From Allomyces arbusculus (taxonomy: Eukaryota; Blastocladiomycota; Blastocladiomycetes; Blastocladiales; Blastocladiaceae), in the NCBI GenBank assembly GCA_027604705.1, contig JADHYV010000044.1, positions 62,001 to 126,000 of the forward strand: a stretch of DNA of 64,000 bases, in the 5' to 3' direction. The position numbers and the translations under genes were made by a program. The notes beneath the pieces are model-generated. The model ran no database searches and had not been told where the DNA came from. It saw only the letters and a list, made by a program, of their open reading frames with translations. Each line of letters begins with the position of its first letter. The stretch's first letter is position 1. This document shows positions 1 to 11,323 of this stretch, one piece after another.

Positions 1-59
1 GGTGGAATTGGGCGGCGCCAGGTGTCGACGAGGATCTGGAGCCGTCGCTGGCCGGGTGA
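1..59 (+). CDS. Possible 3' end of a truncated gene
   Basis: Frame 3 of the first bases reads an 18-codon peptide, ending PGVDEDLEPSLAG, before a TGA at 57-59. The acidic, protein-like tail suggests the C terminus of a gene lying mostly outside the window, but it is too short to assign. It could equally be chance. Confidence 0.2.
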   Translation, partial: WNWAAPGVDEDLEPSLAG

Positions 60-450
60 GCGAGTGGCATCACGGTGGAGGGGGAGCAAGACGAGGAGGT
101 TTTGTCGTTTTTTTCATACATCTAGTGACCATCGGCTAAAGAAGATAACAGTTTCGTTTCGGTGATGTACAGTCGTTGTTCCTCCATGCATCGGAGCCTT
201 TGCTGACAGAGGACAGCAAGAAGGGGCCAGGGACCGGCCGTGATCGCGCTTCAACCTCGTCAACCACAACTTGTCCCTTGCCGACTTTGCCGACCTCAAT
301 CGTGGCCCGACCAGCGGCCACGAGCATTCGCAACCTGCTTCACGATACCGACCAATTCGAACTGTGCCAGTGTCCCCAAGGCCCCTCACGCTCGACACGG
401 ACGCCTCCTCTCCAACGCCATCAGATCCCTCGACCGCATTTCAAGCACCA
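60..450. other. Upstream region of FAD synthase gene
   Basis: No supported gene. An open frame runs into FAD1 from a TTG at 271, but the first in-frame ATG with a good context (accaATGG) is at 451, so I treat this stretch as promoter and 5' leader. No clear TATA box or other site was recognised. Confidence 0.4.
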
Positions 451-1509
451 ATGGCCAACTTGCAGCAAGACGACGCGTTCGTCCCTCCGTGCCCGATCCA
501 GGCCGAAAAGGACGCCAATCTCGCCCTCGATGCGCTCGCAGCCGTGCCCATGCCGGCCTGCTGCGACGCCGACCCGACACCGAGCACGCCGCGCCAGTTC
601 CCGCCCATCGACTTTGCCGCCGTCGAGCGCGACGTCTATGCCTATGTTACGCGCACGACGCTTGGCGACGCGGCACCGGCGGTAAGCAGCGCCACGCCCA
701 TGCCCGAGGCCGCCGTCGCGCGGCTGCAGGCGATCATCACGGACGCAGTCGGCGTGCTCGAAGCGGCATTGCACCAGTTTACGCCCAAGCATCTGGCGCT
801 GTCGTTTAATGGCGGCAAGGACTGCACGGTGTTGCTGCACTTGCTCGTGGCGGTTCTGCACCGCGGGCAGCGACTCGGCGCATGGGACCATGACGCAACT
901 GCCGTGCAGACCGTGTATGTGATGCAGGCCAACGGGTTCGACGAGGAGCACGATTTTGTCGCCAAGTGTGCCGCGAGGTACACTCCGTGCTGCTTTTCTC
1001 CCACCGTCCCGTTTCCTCCCACGCTCACGCCCCCTTCCCCCTGTATCAGGTATAACCTCGCCGTCGACACCCTCCCGGGCCCCATGCAATCCGCGCTCGC
1101 GACCTACACCGACCGTCACCCACTCATTCGCGCCGTCTGCGTCGGCACGCGCCGTACCGACCCGTGGGCGTCGCACCTGCGCCCAATGCACAAGTGCGAC
1201 CCCGGATGGCCTGATCTCGTGCGCGTGCACCCGGTCCTTGACTGGGCATTTGCCGACATTTGGCTATTTTTGCTGGCCTTACGCGTCGAGTACTGCGTGC
1301 TCTACGACCACGGGTACACGTCGCTCGGGCCGAAAGATCGCACCGTGCCGAACCCAGATCTGAAAAAGGAGGATGGAAATGGGTATTGGCCGGCGTGGCG
1401 GCTGCGGGATAGTACACGGGAACGTTGCGGGCGGACGCCGGCGAACAAGGCGGCGGTGGGAGAGAAGGGGAAAGAGGCGACAGCGGCGACTGGGGCTGCG
1501 AGCGCATAG
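451..1509 (+). CDS. FAD1: FAD synthase (FMN adenylyltransferase, PAPS-reductase-like)
   Basis: Transfers AMP from ATP to FMN to make FAD, in the cytosol and possibly mitochondria. The coding sequence is join(451..977, 1050..1509), 328 aa, close to yeast Fad1 (about 300 aa). The PAPS-reductase/N-type ATP-pyrophosphatase loop SFNGGKDCTVLLHLL starts at residue 118; downstream are GTRRTDPW, the VLDWAFADIWLFL block and CVLYDHGYTSLG, all typical of fungal FAD synthases. The 72-bp intron 978-1049 (GTACAC...TCAG) is a multiple of three and lacks a stop, so unspliced RNA would add 24 residues, between KCAAR and YNLAVD. The start at 451 is chosen because it is the first in-frame ATG. The C-terminal tail is Ala/Glu-rich and not conserved. 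Confidence 0.9.
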   Translation: MANLQQDDAFVPPCPIQAEKDANLALDALAAVPMPACCDADPTPSTPRQFPPIDFAAVERDVYAYVTRTTLGDAAPAVSSATPMPEAAVARLQAIITDAVGVLEAALHQFTPKHLALSFNGGKDCTVLLHLLVAVLHRGQRLGAWDHDATAVQTVYVMQANGFDEEHDFVAKCAARYTPCCFSPTVPFPPTLTPPSPCIRYNLAVDTLPGPMQSALATYTDRHPLIRAVCVGTRRTDPWASHLRPMHKCDPGWPDLVRVHPVLDWAFADIWLFLLALRVEYCVLYDHGYTSLGPKDRTVPNPDLKKEDGNGYWPAWRLRDSTRERCGRTPANKAAVGEKGKEATAATGAASA

Positions 1510-2084
1510 CGTCACGATGACGACGACGGCGCGAGGAAGCATTGTCGAGCAGTATATTTGCTATAGACCATGGCATTTGTGTCGACTGCGTGCGGTGTTC
1601 GGAGATTCTGATGGCATGGATGTGCCATACGCGTGTTGCCGGACCGTCATGAAGTCAAGCACTTGCACCAGACGCACATTCACGTCCAACGCACCCCGGT
1701 CGCGTTTGAATCCTTGTCAACGATGATTGCACGTGTCTGTCCACCCTTTATCAACCTGGACAGTCACAGGACACAACACCACGCGCGTAACTGACGCGCG
1801 TTGGCTGTTGTGGCATGGGCATAGTGTCAATGAGGGATTCGATTGCGGCACGCGCATCGCGCTAACCGAAACTTTCTCCATGTATGATATAGATGACTCA
1901 AAATCGTCTTGCTCGTTCCAACAACACCAGGTTTTTGGCAGACCCGTGTCGCAATGTCTGTTATGCGTCGGCCAAATGTGACTCTCCACAATGCGAGGAA
2001 ATATCCACCACTCGAACTCTCAAAACTGTGTCAAGTCGGGACTCTCGTTTCAGACTCGGCGTTACTGCATGCCCCTCAGCTGCA
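1510..2084. other. Intergenic, no gene seen
   Basis: About 570 bases follow FAD1 with only short unsupported open frames on both strands. It may hold the eroded 5' part of the F-box/LRR relic that follows, but no conserved F-box words can be read. Confidence 0.3.
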
Positions 2085-3489
2085 ATCCGTGATCGTCCAT
2101 TATGTACTTCTGGGTGTCACTCAGTTGTTAATCACGCGCAGTTTGCACTCGCTTCTGGCAAGCTGCGTGAATTGACGCTTGTGGCCCCAGTAGAGGAGAA
2201 TGATTTGGCGGCAACGTCGCCACCACATCTGCTCTTACGGCCGGTCTTGCGAGTGCTGAATGTAATGGCGGCAGTGTTGCATGTCATGTGTGCTTCAAGT
2301 TCATGCAACACCTTTCCACAACTGCGATCGCTCCATGGTAATGAGCTGCTCATGTTGTCGCCTCCGCATGGAATCTGATCTCAATGCCAATCTGCCCGCG
2401 CTTCCTGAACTGCTACGCATCACGCACGTGGAATTGCAATGGTTGGACGTGCCCATTGCGTAATCAGTCCAGATCGCGACCACCTTGCTGAGGCATGCTC
2501 ACCTTGGCGTTTTCTCGTTCCCTGGACCAGTGCCCGCGAAATTCGTTCCGTACCAAAGTGACCAAAATGACCACAAACATGAACCTGTTGGATTGACTCG
2601 GCGCTGCAATTCGGGCCCCACATCTTCGCGCACTTCACTGTGACGGTGTTCAATCCTTGCCGGGGTGCATGTCGGTATGGCTGCCAATTACAACCCGAGC
2701 GGAACGCGGATTCTGGCGGTGATTCCGGATTCTCGCGGTGATTCACATGTCTCGGGCGCGGCCCTCGTCGCCCTGCCACACTTGGCGTTGCAGCTCCCCT
2801 CGGACTGCAGCTTCCCTCGGATTGAGTACCACCAGCTGGTCCTGCAGCACGTCATGTCACTTGCCTGCTCGCAGCATCTTGGCGGCGGTCATGGTACCCA
2901 ACGTGGTTCGTGTGGAGCCGCATAACGTCAGGAGCGCGCATGGCGTGCAGATCATGCCTGTCAACGCACGGTCAATCCACGTGTACAGTATGCATCTGAC
3001 TTGCTTGCTGCGCTCTCGCGCCAAGCCAATATCAAGAGCGTTTCGGCGAAACGGATCATGGGCGGCGAATTGTGCATGCACGTCGTCATGCTGGAATTCC
3101 GACGAAGGCATTTGATCCCGCGCATGCTGTCAAGACACCTCAATGTCTGTGCTCTCATGGCGTGGCCGAAGCGGCTGGTTGTGCATGTGGTGCTTGTGGA
3201 CGACGCAGACGTGGCCATGAAGGAACTGGCCCTGGGAATTGCGGCATTCGTGCGTGTTCGTGCTGGACGTGCCGTCGACTGTAGCGGCTGCAACTGTGTT
3301 CCTAACCAATGGCAGCCAGATTGCAAATGTGTGCCCATGCCGAATTCACTGCTGGATGTGGTGGTCATAGAGCCGGTCGTAGTACCCATTGTTCCGGCGT
3401 TGATAGCCCAACTGGCGGCGCTGGAATCGGGAGTGATCGTCAAGGGCATGTGGGATTGGTGCGTGACGGTTGATGCTGTATTAATTTGA
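2085..3489 (+). pseudogene. Decayed F-box/LRR-like paralogue (copy 1 of 3)
   Basis: Pieces in several frames match the two downstream paralogues in order. Around 2160-2370, ELTLV and a RVLNVMAAVLHVM stretch correspond to the LRR middle. At 2745-2800, VSGAALVALPHLALQLP matches VSGAALEALPRLSKLTLP of copy 3. At 2880-3000, NVVRVEP and NARSIHV match the segment before the tail. A long open end runs from 3001 to 3489, with KRLVVHVV, MKELALGIAA and the family terminus MWDWC. The N-terminal F-box is not recognisable and the frame is interrupted many times, so this is a dead tandem copy. It shares strand and order with copies 2 and 3, implying duplication in place. Confidence 0.75.
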
Positions 3490-3996
3490 TGATGTTGCTT
3501 GCTTGCCACAGAAAATACATGCCATGGCATGCTTTCTCCTGCCGTTGTGATTTTGACTCCCAGCGATACCAGCGATACCCCCGATAAATGTGTGTTGCTA
3601 ATTCCTGTCTGTAGCGATTGACGGCCCTGCGTCTTTATGGATTTGGCCCGGAAAATACACTGCCTTCGTCGTAACGACGGGCTATGGTCATACTGATCGT
3701 CCTGACTTCCAGCGTGTCACTCACATAACTCCCATTCGTACGAAACGCTCTGGCTCTTCAGGTGTTGGAGCGGTGAATGACGGTCGATGGAAGAGTGGGA
3801 GGGATTCATCATGAAGCAGCGACATCACATCATCAACATAGGCGCCTTCTTCACTCATCCAGTGCCACAGTGACTATCTTGCTGCCGTCGCTTGCTGTTC
3901 GCGAATTGATCTACTTCTTGCACCGGCTTGCACCTTAGCATCCAACGTCGACACTTGTCGCATTCGCTACAGAAAAGGACCTGAACCATCACACAA
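3490..3996. other. Intergenic between F-box copies 1 and 2
   Basis: About 500 bases hold the likely 3' flank of copy 1 and the promoter of copy 2. No gene or known site recognised. Confidence 0.3.
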
Positions 3997-6192
3997 ATGT
4001 TTGACGCCGAGGCCACTGCAACCTGCTCCCGCCCTTGCCTGGACGCGCTTCCCGACGACATTCTGTTGTTGATTGCCCAGCAGCTCGTCCGAGCTGACAA
4101 GCGCCATACCACGCCGAGCGGGTGCCTCAATTTAACGCAAGCGCCGTCCGTTGTTACTCTCGTTGCTCTACGACGCACTTGCCGCGTTTGGCAGTACATT
4201 GTCGACGATCTTTTGCCCGGATGGCACCTCCCGATCGCTCTCCAAGTCGCCAATGGCCAGACCGTCTCACAGCACGCGCGCGCTCATGCCGTGATCAATA
4301 ATCTAGACTCCCGGGACTGCACCTTTATATTTGCTTGCAACGTGACTAGCATCGATAACATCCCTATCGAAGACCGCGTTGACTCGTCGATTCGGGTCGT
4401 CCAGGACGTTGTAAAACGTATTCACTTTTCCCTCCCGGCGACCACAATACGGTCTGTTGCGCTCGTCCGCAATTCGCCTATGGTGATGTTGCTTAAGTTT
4501 GAAAACGGTTTCCCTGCCTTCATGGCTGGCGTCGCCATGCGCTTTGATAATTTGACTGAGTTGGAGCTGCCCATCCTCACAATTCCCAACAAGTGGATTG
4601 CAACGGGCCTTCAGTTTCTCGCTGGGCGTCTGACGTCTCTCCAATTGTGTGTGCCGCAAGCTGAGTGGGACGAAGCGGCCTTGATGCTCATGCTGCCGAA
4701 CTTGTGCCGACTGAATGTGCAACTCCATCGGCTCACGGTCACGCCGTCGGTGCCTGGCAGTGTCCTCGAGCTGGTCCCTGTTGGTACACTGCCTCGTGCT
4801 CCGTTGCTCCAAGTGTTGGCGCTGCATTCACCTGCAGGTGTCACGAGCGACGTTATTGTCAAGGTGCTTCACGAAATTTCCGGCACGCTGCGCGAGCTCA
4901 CGCTCGTGTCTGTATTGCGTCCTTCTGATAAAATCGACGCACCGCTGCCCGCGCTCACGTGGCCGGCGTTGCGGCACCTCGAGGTGTCGGCTGCAGTAAT
5001 GCGCATCATGATCGCCGGTCATGCTGCCGCACACAGCTGGATCATGCCGAACCTGCAGACCTTGCACGTCCAGTCGATCGTCTCGGAAACGAAGCAGGAC
5101 TCGGACTTGCGCTTACCAGTGTTCCCTGTGTTCCCTTGCCTCAAGAGCGTTACCATTCGCAACCTTACGGTGCCGAAAGTCCATCTCGCTCATTTGGCGA
5201 CCACGTCGACATGCCTCGTCCACCTTGCCCTTCATGGATGCAAATTTGACGAGGATCAAGGCCATTCTTCTCCCGCGGAGTTCTCAGAGTTGACCAAGCT
5301 GGTTGTGAACAATCACCATGTTGACGTGCTTATCAAGATCATTGCTGCACCGCAGCTTGCAACACTTGTTCTGTGTGTGATCACGGACGACCCCGTGCGC
5401 AAAATCCCGTGGCCCACAATTACGTCCCTCACGTTTGCGACATGCGAGGAGGAAATCGCTGTCTCCAGCATTGCACTCGATATGCTGCCGCACCTCTCTC
5501 AACTCAAGCTCCCGCCCGTTGCGATTGAATGGATTGACGGGTCTCTGCCCGTCCTGCGCAATGTCACGGATCTGACGGCATCCGTGGACATGCTCGCTAA
5601 GCTCGATCCACCGAATGTTGTGCGTGTGGCGACGCCACGGCACTTCAACATCGAGTCGGTATCTGTTATTCCGAAGCACGCGCGGCAGATCCACGTGCAT
5701 TGCATCAGCCTGGATCTTCTTGCTTCCTTGTCCGTGCGCGATGATATCGAAACCGTGGTCGTGGAAATGATAGGTGGGCAGTGGGGCGACCGCACAGACA
5801 CGCTGGTGCTCTGGTACCGCCAAGGGCATCCGGTTTGGCGCGTTTTTTGCACAGCGGATGTTTGGAAAGAGACTCCGATGGCCAAGCGGCTCGTTATTCA
5901 CGTCGAACGCATTGACGATGAGCGCGTGGCCGTTGACGAAATGGCCAAAGGGATCGCCGTGATTGCCGGCGTCAGCACTATGCTTGAGACCGCTGGTCAG
6001 GTCGATGCGGATGAGGTGGAGGGGACCGTTGACCCGGCACTTCCGCCTTTGCCAGCGTCATCGTTTCCACTCGACGTGGTCCTTGCGGAGTCAATGTCGC
6101 CGCACTTCAAGGACCCGCTGGGGGCGATGCTGACGGCGCTTCTGCCACAGGGAATTATTGGCGCCGTGTGGGATTGGTGCGATTATTCTTAG
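3997..6192 (+). CDS. F-box/LRR-like protein (copy 2, intact, 731 aa)
   Basis: An uninterrupted 731-residue protein without predicted introns. Residues about 15-65 read as a divergent F-box: LDALPDDILLLIAQQL, then a loop, then LVALRRTCRVWQYIVDDLL. The rest is built of repeated leucine-rich strands (LTELELPIL, LCRLNVQLHRL, LRELTLVSVL, LRHLEVSAAV, LKSVTIRNLTV and others), so an LRR solenoid is likely. F-box/LRR proteins usually act as substrate adaptors of SCF ubiquitin ligases; that role here is inference. The C-terminal 150 residues are the most conserved part among paralogues, with WYRQGHPVWR and the terminus GAVWDWCDYS. Signal peptide and membrane segments are absent. It sits between a dead copy and a frame-broken copy, so it is probably the only working member of the array. 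Confidence 0.85.
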   Translation: MFDAEATATCSRPCLDALPDDILLLIAQQLVRADKRHTTPSGCLNLTQAPSVVTLVALRRTCRVWQYIVDDLLPGWHLPIALQVANGQTVSQHARAHAVINNLDSRDCTFIFACNVTSIDNIPIEDRVDSSIRVVQDVVKRIHFSLPATTIRSVALVRNSPMVMLLKFENGFPAFMAGVAMRFDNLTELELPILTIPNKWIATGLQFLAGRLTSLQLCVPQAEWDEAALMLMLPNLCRLNVQLHRLTVTPSVPGSVLELVPVGTLPRAPLLQVLALHSPAGVTSDVIVKVLHEISGTLRELTLVSVLRPSDKIDAPLPALTWPALRHLEVSAAVMRIMIAGHAAAHSWIMPNLQTLHVQSIVSETKQDSDLRLPVFPVFPCLKSVTIRNLTVPKVHLAHLATTSTCLVHLALHGCKFDEDQGHSSPAEFSELTKLVVNNHHVDVLIKIIAAPQLATLVLCVITDDPVRKIPWPTITSLTFATCEEEIAVSSIALDMLPHLSQLKLPPVAIEWIDGSLPVLRNVTDLTASVDMLAKLDPPNVVRVATPRHFNIESVSVIPKHARQIHVHCISLDLLASLSVRDDIETVVVEMIGGQWGDRTDTLVLWYRQGHPVWRVFCTADVWKETPMAKRLVIHVERIDDERVAVDEMAKGIAVIAGVSTMLETAGQVDADEVEGTVDPALPPLPASSFPLDVVLAESMSPHFKDPLGAMLTALLPQGIIGAVWDWCDYS

Positions 6193-6415
6193 CGGCGCAA
6201 AAATGGCGGTGGTCGTAATTTCATGTCAGTTGGCGCCCCACTTTGCTGGGCTCACGTCACAGTCACATGCATGCTTTAGTTCGCATTCACACATCGAAGT
6301 CCAAGTGTGCGAAGACAACCCCAAACCCATGAGCGATCGTTCGACAACGTGCCAGCTTGACCTCTCCCCTTCGGACTCGCAGCATTCGCGGCAGCAGATT
6401 TTTTAGGTAGCGGTT

Positions 6416-8619
6416 ATGCTTGTGCGGAGCTCTCGCTTTGCCATGAAGAAGTGGATAGACGCCGGAGCTGGCACCCAGCGACCAGCTGCCCATGTTGGAC
6501 TAAGCCTTGCTGTGCTACCCGCCGACGTTTTGCGCATCATTGTCGAGCATTTTGTCCAGCAGGACAAGAAAAACTTCACGACGCTCGGCTACCTCGACGT
6601 TGTGCTCTCTGAGACAGCACCAACTCTTGTTGCTCTGCGCCGTACTTGCCAAGCATTGCGACACGCTGTTGACAACGTTGTCCGTGGATGGGAATTGTTT
6701 CTCGCTCCCCGCACCATGAATCTAGATGATGATGACGGACCGCTTCAAATCAGTGCTGTTGCTTGTGATACGCGGGCCGTTTCTCCGACAACGGTTTTTA
6801 CCCACGCCTGGTCCCGCCGAGACCGCCCCCACGACGCAATTCGGATCGCGCATGGTGGTGGTACACGCACGTTTGTGATTCCAGCAGATCAAGTCGGCTC
6901 CGTGACACTTGCCGACTGCCCAGTTGACCATCTCTTGCAGCATAAGGATTACTTTGAGGCCATGCTCGCTGGCATTGCCTTGCAGTTTTCGGAACTCACA
7001 GCACTCAAGTTGCCCCCCCTCATTTTTTCTGCCAAGACAGTGGCAGCGGCTCTCGAACCCCTCCAGTGGCGACTAAAATGGCTTCACTTGCGTGTGTTGC
7101 AATCAGAATGGCATCAACCAGGTGTGACGCTCAACATGCCGAACTTGCGCCATCTTGAAGTGCATCTGATGGAACGGTTGGGTTATGTTCCCTACGATGT
7201 TGATAGGTGGCGTCGTGAACGTGTGAGCGTGCTGCCGTTATGGTCGCAGGATTTGCAAGTCTTGAATTTTCATGCACCCGGTGGCATTGTCCCAACATTC
7301 ATTACCAACGACCTGCAACGTCTTGCCGAAACTCTGAGGGAGGTGAAGCTTGAGAGACTCATGTGGAGCCGAGTTATAACGAGGACGATGATTCGGAGCC
7401 ACCAACCTCGCTCAATTGGCCAGTTTTGCGCACATTGGATGTGCCCGCATCGGCTTTCCGCATCATGACCGCGGACTCGAATTCAATGCGCGACACTTTT
7501 CCGCAACTTCGCTCGCTCCATCTCAAGCACTGCTCCCCGAAACAGCGAATGATGGTGGTCCTTCCATCACTTCCTGACTTGCCGTGTCTCACGCATCTGT
7601 CAATGAGGTCTGTTCAGATACCGTTTGTAGAATTGAAACGACTTGCCGCTTGTTCACCACACCTTGCCCACCTCTCCATTCTCGATTGCTCGTTCGCGGA
7701 ACCCTCGCCTGCCGCGCCGATTGTCTTTCCGGCTCTCGTCAAGTTGGTAACGCGAAACAGCGAACTCGACCGCCTGGGCGCAGTCATGATCATGCCTCGG
7801 CTTGAAACACTTCACGTCGACGAGTTTTCTCCTCTAAACGTGGCTCCATGGTTGTCAATCTCGACGCTCACGATTGAGACGAATGCGGTCACGGTCGGCT
7901 CCATTCGTGTTTCTGGAGCCGCTCTCGAGGCCCTGCCGCGCTTGTCAAAACTTACTCTCCCGCAGTTGCTTTCTGAGTGGAGTGACGATCATGTCCCTAC
8001 CCTACCGCACATTACGGCGCTCGTGGCACCAATGCATGTCTTGGCTACCGTCGAGGCTCCCCGTGTAGTGCATGTCGAGTCGAACTGCTTTCCCACCACC
8101 GGCCAAGACGTCTTCAAATTGCCTGCAAGCGCGCGATCGGTCAAGGTTCATTTCCTTCATGTCACGCTCCTCACCGCACTCGCGCGGAATCCCAACGTCA
8201 CGAATGTTGTTGCCCGAGAGATTGTGGGAGACCCTGTGCCCATGAACGTGGTCACGCTCGAGTATCGTCAAGGACACCCGGTCTGGAACTTGCTTGCGCG
8301 CTACGGTATCACCATTCGTCCCCCGTTCGTAAAGCGGTTGGTTGTGAACGTTGTGTTCGTTGTTGATGTTCGTGTCGCTGTCATGGAACTGGCCACGGGA
8401 CTCGCGGCGATTGCCGCTGCTAGGGCGCCCGCGACGCGCAATGCATGGGTTGCTGCGCTTCAAAGTGACCAAAATCTTATACCTCCGTTGCCAGTTGACG
8501 TTGTTCTCATGGACTCGGTGTCTTTGGCTCTCAAGCGGTCGTTTGAAGAGATGTTGGCTGCGCTTGTTCTGCAGCAGCATATTGCCAGTGGCGTGTGGGA
8601 TTGGTGCGATTATTATTAG
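6416..8619 (+). pseudogene. F-box/LRR-like paralogue (copy 3) with one frame break
   Basis: The first open frame (6416 to about 7365) gives an F-box head, LAVLPADVLRIIVEHF plus LVALRRTCQALRHAVDNVV, then LRR strands up to TLREVKLERL. The second frame (from about 7363 to 8619) carries on exactly where copy 2 predicts: SLNWPVLRTLDVPASAFRIM through YRQGHPVWNLL to the terminus GVWDWCDYY. The two frames overlap at 7363-7468 and no GT-AG intron of normal size fits the junction, so a single-base shift near 7363-7375 is the simplest explanation. The rest of the sequence is well preserved, so the break is recent, a sequencing error, or (less likely) a programmed shift. About 734 codons in all, the same length as copy 2. 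Confidence 0.7.
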
Positions 8620-9092
8620 CGGGAGAATCGATGGCGGTTGTTGTTCGTTGCTCCTCTTGCTCCTGACCAAGGGCGTTGAATTTGCACTTAACGTGTTCCG
8701 GAGCGACACCGTTCTCGCAAAATAACAGAAAGGAACATTTTCGATTAGTCTCTGCTCTTCAGCTCGTTACAGTTGGAACAGCAACGTGCTGACTGCTTAA
8801 AAGAGAACCCATGTGTACTATGTGTCACATGAAGCGAAGCTGATGTGAACCGCGAATGAACGTCATGGAGCTCGTTGCACCCACACCAAATCGAGGATGA
8901 AGTGATATATTCCATATGCCTCGGCACGATTCACCCACCCGCCCCCAACTTTCAGAGCAACTTCCAGCAGCCTCTACGCTTTCTCTCTCGCCAACTACGT
9001 CGAACCATCCAACATGCTCCTGACCAGCCGACTCAGCGACGAGCGACAACTCCAGCGACGTCCTGGCCGAATTGTTATCCACGACACCCGTT

Positions 9093-9440
9093 ATGGAGCC
9101 CCGCTTCCAGGACCTGCCCAATTTGGTGATTACCACCATGACGACGGAGAATATCAGCCCAGACGACAATGCTGCGAGCAAAGATGTGGCGACTGGCATG
9201 CTGGAATTAGCTTACTCTGCCCCCAGCTATTACGGTCCCGTCATCAGGGCCATGATTTCTATGGCCCCAGTAAATTGGTTAGTTATTTCCATGTATGACA
9301 AGGCTGCCGATGTTGCCCTTTCCACTGTTCGATCGCAACTCGAGGGCTTCCGTGCTGGCTGTCCTGTCGTCGTCGGGCAGGACCCACCTCGTTTGAGCAT
9401 GGTCATGGACGTTGGCGAAGTGAGCATGACAGGGATCTAA
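9093..9440 (+). pseudogene. Short F-box-like head fragment
   Basis: A 115-residue open frame starts MEPRFQDLPNLVITTM and continues MLELAYSAPSYYGPVIRAMI, a pattern like the F-box heads elsewhere in the window (LP, then a variable loop, then an LxLAxAxxxxxPVIR helix). No LRR body follows on this strand. I read it as a truncated gene or a relic. A short functional protein is possible but has no support beyond the open frame. Confidence 0.4.
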
Positions 9441-9525
9441 GAGCCCAATTTGCGGCACCGATGGACCTGATTTCGGTTCCTTCGTACCAAGTGCGGCGCT
9501 ATGACATTTCGCGACGGATATCCCA

Positions 9526-10060
9526 TCATCTGCCGTCGCGACTCCCACACGCAATCACCGACGTCGTGTATCCGCATCGACAAGATGGATCCATTCCGCT
9601 CCCGTGGTCTGTGCGCACAGCGCACCTTGAGCTCAGTAATTCGTGGAAGTGGGACGCGGGTGGCGTCCCGATCCAGTAGCCAACTTGACCCAACGACCCG
9701 TCATGTTGATAGTAGAGCGTTCCTGGCGCGTGACGTGCAAGTAATTGCGCCAATCGCCCTCGCAAATTCCAATAGTTCCAGAATATACGTCGCACAGCGA
9801 ACGTGTGCAGGTAAAAATAAGTGTTCCAGAGAAGCGCGTCAAGAAGGGAGTCGAAAATCACCGTGCTCCACTCGTATGGCGGTTCTGTTGACGAAATGAG
9901 TGACAGAAAAGCGACTATCGACGGCTGCTGAATGTCACGAATGGATAAGCTACGAACATCGGGGTCAATCACGTCCTTTCCGTCAGTGCAGGATATGCGG
10001 ACAGTTGGCGCCCTGAGCTGCGGTGGCAACTAGCGCAAGGGCTAAAGACAGCATTGACAT
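9526..10060 (-). pseudogene. Relic of a secreted or membrane protein
   Basis: On the minus strand an ATG at 10060 starts a clear signal-peptide-like segment, MSMLSLALALVATAAQGANC, that soon hits a stop. The next frame then stays open for over 160 codons down to 9526 (ISCTDGKDVIDPD..., Tyr/Trp-rich middle, C-terminal Cys pairs). A one-base shift would join them, so this looks like a broken secretory-pathway gene. Upstream on the same strand (10466-10116) is another protein-like piece (AVPCQTIPVRSTLFQNI, FDVAVRPVGTYNCL) that may be from the same or a related gene. Family unknown. Confidence 0.45.
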
Positions 10061-10466
10061 TGACGTCTTCAGGCGGATCCTTGTAGTCGAGCACAACACA
10101 ACTAACGGCGCGATGCTACGAGCTTTTCGGCCACAATTTAAATTGAGAGTGGGGTTTGGGGTAACTTGGAGATCGAGCCAAGTCAATGTGCGTGGCAAGG
10201 CAGTTGTAGGTTCCAACAGGCCGCACGGCAACGTCAAATCGCCCATAGGATTGCACGACAACACGAGATTGGTCAAACGTGCGGAATTGCATTCCAGAAA
10301 CTGTTGGCATGATATTTTGGAATAAGGTGGAGCGGACAGGGATTGTCTGGCATGGCACTGCAATCTCAACTTGAGGTCCAAATGACGTGTCCTGACAGGC
10401 TGGCTTGAGATTCAAATCCCACATAACTTCAGTGATGAGGTAGAGGTGTTGCGGTAAAACGTCCAC

Positions 10467-11323
10467 GTCGCCTGGCTGCCCAAGTCAGCCAATCAAGAGG
10501 CGCCCTGGATTCGAACTCGGACAGCTCTCCTCCAAGGTACATTTCGCAACAGACAGACGGTGAGCGTGGGGATGGGTGCGAGCGCGGCTTCAAGCGTGCT
10601 GTCTCCTGGGTCGCAGCAGTTCGGCTTGATGACTGGGACTGGCGCGAGTGCAGGGAAAACGACATTGAGCGCGGCACTAGGGAGACCCGAGCCTCGACAA
10701 GGTGGGCGTGAATGAACTATCTACAACACCGCCTCATCGTGCTGCTTGCAACTGGTTTGGTTGCTGACATCTTTCACGTCTTGCACAACACTGTGGCCCT
10801 GGCTCAAACGCGATATTTCCCCACGGGGCTCGTGGTAGCCAGCAGCAAACTCAGACCCGTCGTCAGTCTCATGTTCTCTGGACACACTTGGTGAGCTGAG
10901 CTGATATTCCTCAAGTTGCGGCTTGCTCGGCCTGCACCGCAAACCCGTCTCTTTGGCCACTCCGCTCAGCATTTGATTGGTGCTTGGAGATCTGCTCATT
11001 GAGCTCAACGATAAATGCGCCTGAAAGTAGAGCCCATCGCCTTGCAGATTGTTGGCGGTGTCGCTTTGCACTTGCGACTTCCCTACATGGCCAGCGTTGG
11101 AACCACAACGTTGGCTGGCAATCTTTGCCCTTCATTTAATGTTGAGCTCGATATGATGCGACTACGTTCAAGACGATGCTTGACTGGGCAGTCACCTAAA
11201 GCCTGTTTTTGTGATCCAGACATTGCGCGAATGGAGATGCATACAACAATGTTACAAAATGAAAGCATCACAAATCAAAATCTTTAAACTGACGGACCGA
11301 GACACCCAGAAGAAACAAGACCT
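10467..11323. other. Region without a supported gene
   Basis: Short minus-strand frames here (for example 11071-10721, acidic and Ser-rich) resemble the cytoplasmic tail of a membrane protein, and may be debris of a neighbour of the gene at 11.3-13 kb. None can be assigned. Confidence 0.3.

Noticed and set aside
271-450. Longer N terminus for FAD synthase
   Set aside because: The extension would start with TTG; the first ATG in frame, with good context, is at 451.
10500-10525. Second GATTCGAAC-type word resembling a tRNA T-arm
   Set aside because: The flanking bases do not pair as a T-stem on either strand and no anticodon or acceptor arm is visible.
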